Shown in pieces: positions 21,054-32,400 of a stretch of 64,000 nucleotides of DNA. The DNA is taken from positions 558,001-622,000 of the forward strand of contig JACZZP010000001.1 in the NCBI GenBank assembly GCA_015183035.1, written 5' to 3'. This DNA comes from Meloidogyne chitwoodi. Taxonomy: Eukaryota; Nematoda; Chromadorea; Rhabditida; Meloidogynidae. Position 1 is the stretch's first letter; each line of letters begins with the position of its first letter. The notes under the pieces were generated by a model, which worked only from the letters and a program-made list of their open reading frames with translations, was not told the DNA's origin and did no database searches. Position numbers and translations under genes: made by a program.

Positions 21054-22502
21054 CAGAGAAAGATGGTTCTTTAATTGATCTAAGTTCAAGTCAGTTATCT
21101 AATTTTAATACTTTTTTTAATAAAATATTTTTTAGATAAAAATATGAAAAATTTATCAATTTATGAACAAATTGATATTTTAAAATGTCTCAATTTTGAT
21201 CAATTATTTTCTTTGCGACAAACCAATTATTATTTTAATTTATTAATTGAACAAAATAAATGGATATTGGCATTGAAAGAATTAAAACGTATTCACCAAG
21301 TAATTTAAATTTAATATTTATTTTCCTTTTTTATATTTATAGAATACTGAACTTCCTATTTATTCTATTGATCCAATACCTGATGTTGTATTTGATCCAA
21401 TAAATGATGAACTTTTGGCAAAGGTATAGAATTTTATATTCTTTTAATTTTTTTTGATTTATAAATTTCAAAATAAAAAAAAAATCATTTTAATTCTATC
21501 AATTACTCTTTTTTTGTAGTGGCAGTCTGCAATAAATAAAAAAATTCCATTATTTGTATATGAAGATCGATGGAAACTTTCCGGATGCACTATTTGGGTA
21601 TATTCTTTAAAGAAAGGTTTTTATATTTAAAATGTCTATAAATATTCAGCTACCGAAAAATGCATCGGTGAAGAAGCAGGTGTTTTTATTGTTTCTTCAC
21701 TGACGCATTTTCCAGACAAAAAACAATTTTGATATTTAGATATGAAGTTAACATTGAATTTAACAAACTATCAAAAAAGTATTAAAGAAATGAAAATTAT
21801 TCGTTTTTGGTTAGAACAATTATTTCGTTGCTCTTTTAGACATGCTATCATTCATTATCTATTTAATCCAGAAATGATTAAATTACTCTTTGAAAACAAC
21901 AAAAATATTCCTCTACGATTTTATATAAAAGAATACGAAGGTTTTTCTTTATCGTTTCACGGTTTACTCTACAAAAATAAATTTGAATTTATTTTAAATC
22001 ATTTGGTTATTACAAAAGGTCTTTCATTGAATTTTCATTTCTGCAAATTAGAAGAAGAACAACAACATAATATTTTATTGGAATTACTCTTAAATTCGAG
22101 TAAAAATATTTATTGTGTTTGTATTGGTGATATTAAAGAACCTTTAAAATTAATTAATTTTATTATAAATGCAAGTTAATTATTATTATTGTTTAAATAT
22201 TTAAAAATATAAAATAAATATCATTTATAAAAATAAATTTTAAATTTTTTTAAATTTAGTATTTTATTAAATCAGAAGATTGTTCAGAAATAGTTCCTAA
22301 TATTATATTTGGTAAATGGGATTTTCTTCAATTAAAAATGGAAATTAAAGCTGATAGAATTGAAATGAAGGAAAATCAAAAAATTGCAATATGTGAATAT
22401 AAAAATGATTATAATTATAAAATTAAATATTTGGCTAAATTTTATTATGATAAAAGAGATGATGAGATGATTCGAAAAATTAAACTTAAACGAATTAAAT
22501 AA
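20800..22502 (+). CDS. F-box-like protein, subfamily B with N-terminal extension, eight exons
   Basis: Exons 20800-20811, 20917-20962, 21006-21089, 21136-21299, 21343-21423, 21520-21616, 21740-22170 and 22260-22502 join in phase to 385 residues. The extension starts MPNI, then C-G-R-I-A-N-C-V and a polar stretch T-S-T-S-N-T-E-E-H-C. The F-box-like part is M-KNLSIYEQIDILKCLNFDQ. The long exon carries YQKSIKEMKIIRFWLEQLFR, the last exon EDCSEIVPNIIFG. The intron after the long exon has a GC donor (AAT/GCAAGT), rare but functional in nematodes. Intron 6 contains a small hairpin at 21653-21712. Using the ATG at 21145 instead would remove the extension. Confidence 0.7.
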
Positions 22503-22786
22503 GAATAAATAGATTATTTTTTGTTTTTCTGATGATTGATTAAATTTATTTGTTTTTTAATATTATTTTGATAAAATTTATTTTAAATGATGCTAATTAC
22601 ATTTATAAAAAATTATTTATTTTGATATTTACTTTTCTCATTGTACCTAAATTTGATTTTTTTACGAAAATTTTTTTTAGAAAAATATAAAAATAAATAG
22701 TTGCTAGTTTTGTGTAATATTTAAGTATTCGAATAGACGCTATTGGCGTTTTGTCAAATGACACCATTTCACCTTCTAATTTCTAG

Positions 22787-22794
22787 TATAAAAG
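22787..22794 (+). promoter_or_regulatory. TATAAAAG box
   Basis: TTCTAGTATAAAAGGGAAAC lies about 130 bases upstream of the ATG at 22918, the same motif and order as at 20588. Confidence 0.5.
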
Positions 22795-22917
22795 GGAAAC
22801 ATATTAACTCAAAATTTTTACTTGACTGCATTCTTGCTCTTTCTTTGTTGTCCGAATTTTGTATTTTATTAAATATTTTTCATTGCTATATTTTTAGCTT
22901 AAAAATTAAAAAAAAAA

Positions 22918-23658
22918 ATGGAATATTTACCAGCAGAAATACAACTTAAAATTCTCAAAAATCTTAACTTTGATGAATTATTTAAAATTAAACAAACTAA
23001 TAAATACTTTTATTATTTTATAAATAAATATGAAGATGAATTGGATCGTAAAAGATTTGAGAAACTCACTTTTGTAATTTTAGTTTATTTTTTTTAATTT
23101 TATTAATTTTAAGATGTTCGGAAGTTATAAGGAACAAAAACTTGAAACAATCTATTTTCCTTTGAATAATAATCTTCAAGAAAAGGTATTTAACATTGTT
23201 ATTATATAAATTAATTTTTCAGTGGCAATCTGCTTTGGATAAAAAAATTCCCGTCTTTAAAGTAAATACAGTAATTTTTGACAAAAGTGTATCTTTGCTC
23301 TTTGTTCGAAATATTCTTTTTTAGAAAATTCTTATTTAAATTAATTAATCTCATTATTAATAGAAGAGTCAAAGGAAAAGAATTTTGTTCTGAAATTGCC
23401 ATTATTTCCAAAAAACATTGAAGAATTGAAACTTATTCGTTATTGTTTGGTGCAAATCTTCCGCAGTGATTTTGGATTTCTCGACTTTAACGACTTTATT
23501 TTCAATCCAGAGATAATTAAATTACTTTTTGATAATGAAGAAATTAATAAACTAAAATTTAATTGTCGTAAGGCTGTTCTTTCCTTTAATAATCATAATT
23601 TTGATGCTTGGAAATTTACTTTTGATCGTTTGGTTATTCGTAGAGAGCTAAGGATAAG
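22918..23658 (+). pseudogene. 5' part of a subfamily A F-box gene interrupted by an LTR element
   Basis: Exons 22918-23073 and 23114-23185, the TGGCAATCT exon from 23223 and the start of the long exon (LPLFPKNIEELKLIRYCLVQ) are present. The donor that should end the third exon (GAAG/GTAA in relatives) reads GAAATATTC, so splicing may already have been damaged. The long exon is cut at 23658 after R-E-L-R-I by the retroelement. The remainder lies at 36343-36761. Confidence 0.75.
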
Positions 23659-23928
23659 TCTTAAAAACCAGCTCTGGCTGGAGGCGTTGGGTCCCGAGAG
23701 TTGAGGAGTCAACTCCCGGGACGCGCCTTTTTTGATACCTTTAACAGAAAACTCCCAATAAAGTTTTATCACAATTTAAATAAAAAAAATATAATATATG
23801 GAGTTTTAAAGGGGAGGGAGAACCAGCCTAATCGGTTGGTGTGTTAATTAAAGACTGGGCTTTTTTTGCTGATTTTCTCTTCCCTTTTATTTCCCAAAAG
23901 TTGGGCGGGGAATTTTCGGACTATGACA
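23659..23928 (-). repeat. 3' LTR of the retroelement, 270 bp
   Basis: In sense orientation it starts TGTCATAGTCCG and ends TTTTTAAGA, so only the 5' end has the usual TG; the other end is not CA. A strong hairpin lies at 23691-23722 (GTCCCGAGAGTTGA with TCAACTCCCGGGAC). The boundary is fixed by the ATAAG target duplication. Confidence 0.9.
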
Positions 23929-23936
23929 TTCTCTTC
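23929..23936 (-). other. candidate polypurine tract
   Basis: In sense orientation GCGAAGAGAA directly precedes the 3' LTR. Gypsy elements prime plus-strand DNA from such a tract. It is short, so the call is tentative. Confidence 0.45.
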
Positions 23937-26495
23937 GCGGGGGTTAGAACGTGAGGGACAGTGCGGGGTTATTTCACTTTTCTTTATTCGACATCTTTCT
24001 TATGAAGTTGAAGCCAGTGATGGGAAAGTTCCAAAATTTCCACTGGACCCGAAATTTCGTTTTCCAATTTTTGCAAAATATATATCTTTGGCGTTCTGTT
24101 TTTATGACAATTTCTCCTTATTTCTTTATATAAAAACTATTTTCTATCAAAAATTTTCATTTCTCATCACTTTCACATTTTATTAATTCCCTTTTTCTAG
24201 TCGTGTTTATTTCCATTTTTTTAATTGATTTTCGTCTAAATTTTTATTACGAAGTAAACATTTAATTTCTTCTTTGACATAATTATGTTCCATATTTTGT
24301 TTTGATTTTACACTTTCCTAAACTTTCTAATTCACGCGTTTTCTATGCCTTTCGTAATTTCGTATTATTTCGTGTTTTTGAACCTTTTTATTTCGTCTTT
24401 CGTTTTTTAGGTTTCCTTTCAGCTTCAATCTTATCCCTTTCTTTCTTATTCCGATTTTATTTTATTTTTCGATTTTGCCCGTCACTGGTAGGCTTCGTTG
24501 CCAATTGTCACTTTACCCAAATGTCGCACGCGCTTTTGTCCATTTCTCATTCCCTCTTCTTCAGCATTTCTTATTGATTTTAATGGCGTCCATTCACTCT
24601 TCCCCTCTTATTTCGCTTTCCTCTATTTATTTTTATTCCATACCTCTTATGATAGTCTCTATTTCATTACAATTTATTTATTTTTAGTTTAAACGCAAAT
24701 TTTAATGCTTCCATTTCTTCGTGCTGTTTATATTCAGGAACAACTTGGATTTGGTATTTTCAGCTGCTATTCTATCAGGTTCCAAATTTTATCGTTTAAG
24801 AATATTTTTTTTTTTTTTTTTCAGGGCTCAAGGTCGAGGCTTGGGACAAGCCTCGGCCCGGATTAGCCCTCCAACAGCTTGGTCTTCTGACAGTCGCCTT
24901 CTAGTTTCTGGTTCTGATTCACCGATGGTGAAGGATATGCCCATTGGATAAATAATTTCTCTTCCCAGGTTGATTATCTTCTTTTTGGTTTCCTTAATTC
25001 TTTTAAGCTCAGACAAATGCAAAGATGCAATCGAGAAAATGTTAAACAGTCCGCCCGAACATTTGGTTTCAGATTCCCATTCTTATACTGCTGCCCGAAC
25101 AATGCTTTGGCTTCATTTGACTTTCTCTTCAGGTGGAAACACGGGCGAGGCAAATATATGGCTTCATCCTCCCCTTTTACTCTGTAGCATCTAATGCTAC
25201 TGAACATTCTGGATTTGGTTACAGGTTTCTTTTGCTTTAACTTTCTCCTGTTAATTTATTTATTTTTCATTCTTGGTCATCTTCCCAATGATTTCTAATG
25301 CCTTGGCAAGTGTCAGATGATGCTGTCTTGTGCTGTGTGAATTATATTACCAATGTTGGGAGAAGTGGAGTGCCTCATCCGTTTCTTGCTATAGACCTTC
25401 TGCATTAGTTGGTCAGCTTTTGATTATCAGGTTTATAATTTAATGGCCCATGAGTTAAGCCATTTGGCTGTATTTGTCCAGCGGTGGCTGATAATACGTG
25501 TGGATGAGGGACGGAATTTATCCGTTCCTTATTTTACATAATTCACGTCTAGTGCCCAACATTAATAATACTTATAATTGATATATTTTCTTTTCACAGG
25601 TTCAATTGGTCGTAATGTGCGTCAACAATTAGCATTGGCTTAGACAAGCTCCAGCTTCCATGGTTTAACGCAGACACTTCCTGGCGATTCTTTGGCCGGT
25701 ACTTGCCTAACTATTGGGAGCTGAGGCTCCGAAGTCTGCTTTATCGGTCAGTTTAAAGGGTGCTTATGTAGTCTGCTCCGAGAACGGATACATAAGTACC
25801 CTCCTCATTACTTTTTCCTCTTATTTTTATATTTTTCTTTTATGGCGGTATCTTGTCGAGTGGACTTCTAACTGGATGACTCCTTTCTTCTGTTCCAGCT
25901 TTTCGGACGGTGCTTGTGTTTTGGTTAAACGGTTGGTCTGATTTTTATTCTGGGTGTCAATTTTTGGTGTATTTTGGCCTTTCCTTCTTGTTTTATTATT
26001 ATTATTATTTTTTTTTTTTTCATTTCTTTACAATTTGACTGTCAACAACTTATTTTTGTTAGCTTCTATCCTCTATTTTTATTGCCTCCCTTTTGTATAT
26101 TTTTTAACGCACTCCTTTCCTTTCCTCCGATTTTAAATTTGAACCACCTGCAGCTTTTCACTCTTTTGCGCATTCTCAATAATTTCCCAAAATCACTCTT
26201 TAATTTAAATTTCTTTCCAAATTCTTATTTTAAAATTATTCTATTAATTAAAATGTTCATTATTTATCTTCTTTTGGTTTCTTCTTTAAATTTTTGTATT
26301 TCTACTTATACGGATGAGATATCTGACACTAACCCCGCACTTGGTAAAATTTTATGAATTAATATTGTGATAAAGGGCATTACAATAAAATATTTTAACT
26401 AATTAACTTAAGTGGGAATGTTAACAATTTCTAATCTAAAGTAAAAGTTTCTAATCTACACGGTTAAATCCCATCACCAATTTTCTTCTCCTCTT
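23937..26495 (-). other. long 3' region of the retroelement, no sense-strand gene recognised
   Basis: About 2.5 kb separates the ORF2 stop from the 3' LTR. On the sense strand I find no long or recognisable ORF. It holds several compact hairpins: CGAGGCTTGGGACAAGCCTCG (about 24835-24856), GTAGCATCTAATGCTAC (25186-25202) and GGGTGCTTATGTAG paired with ATACATAAGTACCC (about 25758-25801). On the plus strand it holds a signal-peptide ORF (26253-26343) and polypyrimidine-AG acceptor-like sites such as the T-run plus CAG at 24808-24826. Confidence 0.55.
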
Positions 26496-29400
26496 CTAAG
26501 CTCCTGGTTCTTTCTTCTTTTGCTTCTCCCAATCAACTCTTTCTTCCTTCTCCAGGTTTTCTTCCCACTTCTTCCTGACTTTTCGTAAATTTTGATATTG
26601 AGTATAAGCCTTAATCTCCAGTTCTCTTATATTTAGGCCTATTTCCCAATTATTTTTCTTCTCCTTTCCCGCTTTCTTCAATTCTTCTTCACGGGTTTCC
26701 TCTTCCTCCTTTTTTTGTTTTAACTCCTCCTTTCTCTTCCTCTCAGCCTCTTCCTTTTCTTCTTCTTCTAGCTTATTTAACTCTTCCATCAATTTTCTTT
26801 TCTTCTCTGATACTATACTTTCCGCTTTATCTTCCTTTATCCCAACATTTTCCCGGACCGGAGAAATTTCATAATTTCTTCGAGTTCCTCTTTCTCCCTC
26901 TCTTCTGAAACCCCATTCCGGCTTCCTACTCCAATTTTTCTTGACATTTCTCTGCCATTCCTCTTCCACCTCCCTCTTCAACGAGTCTATTAGTCCTGGA
27001 TTTCTCATTCCTTCTTCTATTAATTCTTCATATGTATGGTCTCCTCTCTCCATCTGGACTGTTGCCATCACAACCATTTCATTTTCTTCCATAGGATTCT
27101 CAGTTTTCATATTATTTTGAGCATATTTTAGGAGCATTTCTTTTGTAATTAAGCTGATGATCCTTGTTCTTTTGTGCTCCTCTCTCGTTTTATCATTTTG
27201 GGCTGGCCACCCCCACTCTGTAGACTTCTTCAAGGCCCTTTCTTCTTTGATTCTTCGATCCTTCTCCACCGCATTTTTTGAGCATCCCGATCTGAAAGCA
27301 GAATTTAAATTTCTCTTTAAAAGGTTCACAGCCCTTTCTTTCTCATTTATCATTAAGTGTTTTAGGTTATGCCTTTGTTCTCTTAAATATTTCCTCCGAT
27401 TAATTTCTAGTTTTTGATAATTTTCGTATTCCTTTTTATTTCTTTCTAAAACTTTCTGTAGGGCTTTTTCCTTTTTTATTTCTAGTCTTTCTTTTTCCTC
27501 TAAACTTAGCCTTAAGGGTGTCCATGTTTCTTCCGCTATTTCCCACCTGATCATGCTTTGATCATCCTCTCTCTCCTCCTCCTCGGGTAAGTCCAGCACG
27601 ATTTCATCCGCGGCAATTGACGACATTTTATTATTATTATTATTTAATTTATTTATTAATCTGCAATTATGAAATTTCTTTATTAAACAATTTTCAAATG
27701 ATATATTGTTAATTGTTGGGGATAAGTGTGCACTCTCGTTACTTTCCTCCTCTTCCTCTTCCAAATTTCTATCACCCATTTTTCGCAATTCTTGGTTCCC
27801 TTCGCAATTATACTTCTTACATTTATCCATATGTATCGTTTTTCTCTCCCCGGTTTCAATATCCTCAATTATTAAATTGGGCTTTTCGATTTTTATAATC
27901 TGGAATGGGCCCAAGAATTTGTGATCAAATTTTGCCCCCTTTTCTTCTTTTCTAACTAAAACTTGATCTCCTTCCCTCCATGCTATTTCTTTAATAATTT
28001 TCTGTTGATCTCTCATTTTTTCTACATTCAAGTCAAGCTTTTCTTTAACTACCCGGTGTATGTCTTTAATTTTTCCCCTAAGTTCTTTTGTATATATTGC
28101 TATGTCCCCATATTCTCTTTCTGGCTTATTTAGCTGATTTTCCGATGGCAACCTTGCTTGCCACCCATGTACAACAAAAAATGGGGATTCTCCTATCTGC
28201 GAGTTTAATGATGTATTGTAGGCAAATGCGAGGAGTGGTAAAGTCTCGGGCCAATTTTTCCCTCTTGTTGTGGTACTAATCATGTCAGCTAGAGTCCTAT
28301 TATAACGTTCACACTGTCCGTTTGCGGACTGGTGGTAGGGGGTAGTAGTCTTTAGTTCAATTCCGAATAGTTCCGCCACATCTTTGAAAATATTGCTCAT
28401 GAATTGAGTGCCTTGATCTGAGATGAGGCATTCAGGAACCCCAAATTTTGTTATAACATTTTTGATAAATGCGTCCATTACTGTCCCTGCAAGCTGATCT
28501 CGTAGGGGAATTGGTATCATCATTTTAGAAAAGGAATCAACAATCATGAGCACATATTTATAACCACTCTTCGCAATAGGTATTGGCCCCATTAGATCAA
28601 TATGCACGCGTTGGAATGGCCTTCCCGCGGGACTAATTGGCGAAATGGGTTCTCTGCTTTGATGTAACCCAACTATTTTTCTTTTCTGGCATGAATCGCA
28701 TATTCTCACGAAATTGCTCACTTCCTCCGACATTTTATCCCAGAACATTGATCTTTTGATTTTTTCCAATGTTCTTTTCTCTCCCAGGTGTCCTCCCTGA
28801 AGGGTATCATTATGATACTCTTCTATAACTCTTTTTCTGAGTATTTTAGGTACTAATAATTTTATTTCACGCCTTTCTTTCATGTAAATCATTCCCTTCT
28901 GTTCACTATATTTTTCATGTTCTGGATTCTGGGTTAATAATTCTCTTATCTTCTGGATTTCCTCATCCTCTTTTTGGGCGGCGTTCATTTCTTCCCAGCT
29001 AATTTTCTTATTTATTTTTATTAAATTAATTTCGATTTGTTTTTCTGAATTTTCATTTTCTATAAATCTACTTAGATGGTCGCAAAGGTAATTTTTCTTC
29101 CCTGGGCGGTAAATTATATCTACATCATAGGCCATTATGGAAATCTGATATTTGGCTAATCTTCCTTCTAAATCTTTTCTTCGAAATAGGGATGTAAGAG
29201 CGGAATTATCCGTGATCACAGTTGACCTTCCGGCCCCTTCCAGATATGGTCTAAAATTTTTTAATGAAGCCACAATTGCCAAAGCCTCCAGCTCGACCAC
29301 TGCTATCTTCTCTCATGATTATTTAATTTCCTGCTAAAATATGCCACTGGGTGTAAATTCTCATCTTTTCCCTTTTGTAATAAGCACCCTGCGCCAGCGG

Positions 29401-32400
29401 TAATGCTTGCGTCTGTTTCTACTATAAATGGCTTCCCGAGTCTAGGGGGCGGGCGCCGAAGTTAGTAACTTCTGCATTGCCTCTAATGATTTCTCATGTT
29501 TATCTCCCCAATCCCGCGTATTTTCTTTCTTTGTCAGCTCATAAATGGGGCTCATTATTTCTGCGAAATTTGGAGTGAATTTTCGAAAGTAACTGAGCAT
29601 TCCAATTAGTGATCTGAGCTCTGTGAGGGTGTTTGGCTTCTTTAGCTTCATAATAGGTTCAAGATCTTTTGGGTCAATTCTTATGCCTTTTGCTGATATT
29701 AGATGTCCCAGATATCGGATTTCCGCCTGCCCTACCTTACATTTCTCTGGTTTTAATTTTAGTCCTGCGTCTTTCATTGTCTCTAGGAATGCTTTTAGAT
29801 CATTAATGTGGCTTCTTTCATCTTCTGATCCCAGGATGCAACCGTCTAGGTAAAATAAAAAGCTTCGCGAGCACGCTTGGCGCACCTCCTCCATTGCCTT
29901 TTGAAATGTCGTAGGTGCGCCAGAGAGCCCAAATGGTACCCTTAAATATTCAAAAAGTCCACAGTGACATATGAACGCACTCCTCTCTTCATGTCCTTTT
30001 GCTAGCTTTATCTGGTGAAACCCCGCGGACATGTCAAAGACTGAAAATATCTGCTTTCCCATGGCCGAGTCAAGCAAATCCTGTATCCTTGGGAGAAAAT
30101 ACGTCTGTTTTTTGGTTATAGAGTTAAGGCGCCGATAATCCACGCAGAAACGATAGCTTCCATCAGATTTTCTTGCAAGGACTATAGGAGAGGCCCAGGC
30201 AGAGCTTGAGGGTCTAATAATATTTTGCTTCACTAGATTCTTTATTTGTTTTTCAATTTCTGTTTGAAGATGTAAGGGGTATCTGTATGGCCTATTTTGT
30301 AAGGGTCTAGCTCCCTCCATCAAGTCAATTTTATGCACCGTCTTTCCTCTGTAGTTACCTATCTTTCCATCCTCCTGCACAAATGCTTCTTTATTTATTT
30401 CTAAAATGTGCTTTAATTCCAATAATCCTTGCTCGCTTAATATTGTCCCCGCTAGAGATATCCTTTCAAAAATAGGCTTTTCCTCCGATTTTAAAGGCTC
30501 ATCTGGAAGCTTTTTAATCCAGTTCGCTTCTTCTGGTATCTGATCCACCTCTTCTTTAAATTTCTTCCACTCTTCATCATTCATGCATAACTCATCTCTT
30601 TCTATTACTGATTCAATTTTTGCCTTTTCTCCAATAGGTTCCAAATCTGCTAGTTTCGAATTTGCGTGCACCTTCACTTCTGAATTCCCAAAGTTTAATA
30701 GCCTCAGGGGAACGATTCTTTTTGCCATTGGTTTTACTAAACATTTTCCAACTCGAAGAGGAAAATATTTATGATCTCTTTCTACTGTTATGAATTGATC
30801 ATCGGGTCCGGTACCTCGATTTATTCTTCCCCAAACTAATGAATCTGATAATGCGGGGAGTAACTGAGTTTTCAAAAGCTGTACAGCCATCGGCTTCCAT
30901 TCTAGATTAATGGCGTGAACCATTGGTAATATACTCCTTCCCAATTTGACTTCTCCCTTTTTAAAATCTAGTCCAATTGTATAATCCTCCTCTTGTCTAT
31001 TTATTTCTTCCATTAAGTCTGTCCCAATAATGGCTCCTCCCGGGCATCCTTCATTTTCTGATATTAAAACTGGAAAATTTGTTCGAAAATTCCCAATTTC
31101 AATAAAAGTATTTGAGGACCCAATTAATTCAATAGGGGTGGAATTAGCTGCTTGTGCCTGCGGAAAATCTCCTTTATTAATTTTCATTCCACATAATTCA
31201 GCCATTCTTTTATTAACGTATGTTATATCTGCCCCCGTATCGAATAATGCTCGCGTCTTATTCCCATTCAAGTTTATATTTATATAGCACCTTCTCTTTC
31301 TAGCAATCACTGGGTACAGTTTTGGGATAAAATCCAATATATATGCCTTTTCTTCTAGTACATCCTCCTCTGGAGGTGCAGATGGTATCAGTACTTCTTC
31401 TACTGCCGAAATTTTTACCCGTGGTCTTGATTGTCTTGGACTCACCAAATTTATTACTGTATTTGCTAATCTCGCTCCCGCTCTTACCCCATTTATCACT
31501 AGCATGAAATATATTTTTCCTTTCCAATAGATCACACACACTCCTATCAACAGTGCGACGCCTGCTACTACCATAATGATCATTTTTATTGTGGATTTTA
31601 TTCCAAAAGGGTCGTCCCAGAATGATTTTCCTTTCTCTATAAGTTCAGAAGATTTCGCTATTATGACATTTCCTTGCTCCACTACTGATTGAATTGCATT
31701 ATTTCCTTGCGCGAGTATTGCTTTTACGGTACCCTTTGTTGAATTATTTCCCTCACTCGTTTCATCTTCACTTATTTCTTCCTCTGGGAATGTTAATTCT
31801 GGTCGATTTAATCTTTTAGTGAGATCTTGTAAATTTTGGTCTAATCTTATTTGATCCGATTCAAAAATGCTTCCCAAATTGAAAATTAGTGGGTTCTGTC
31901 TATTTATCCTCGGGCTACTTTCGAATGGACTTATGATTTTTAAATCTTCAATTTTTGACCCATTTGCTAATTTCTCATCAATTATTTTTCTTTTCTTTGA
32001 ACAATTAATTTTGGTGCCTTCTGTCAGTAAGTCTCTACCTCCAGGTTTAATAAAATATCTCTTTTTGTTTACTACTACTGGAATTTCTTTATAACATTCA
32101 TTTCCCCTCATTTGATTCCAAGCCACTATCTCGGCTTTAACTTGCTGACATCGATTTATTTGCCATCTAATCTGTCCATCTTGGGTATTTAATAGGGTTG
32201 CGGTTATATCATCCCGGTTATATAGTGATCGAGCTGCTTGTTCTGGCATTTCCCTAGCTAGTGCTCGCGCAATCCCTAATTGGATATTTCGGCTATGACA
32301 ATCTGAAATCCATTTTTCTCTGGCTTCCACCACCCTTCTCTGTTCTGTTTTCCAGTCTAGGTAATTTAGTCTTGAATTCGCATGATTTTCATCTTTAGGG

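Noticed and set aside
24302..24692. Overlapping Phe/Ser-rich ORFs on the plus strand
   Set aside because: Pyrimidine-rich sequence gives open frames by composition; three overlapping frames are open at once.
25714..25941. Plus-strand 75-codon ORF in the retroelement 3' region
   Set aside because: Its start lies in a hairpin-rich stretch and the reading is low in recognisable features; kept only as possible antisense transcript sequence.
29301..29455. Programmed frameshift between RT and integrase
   Set aside because: Two separate frame changes in about 130 bases, one in a C run and one with an internal stop, look like indels and not a recoding site.
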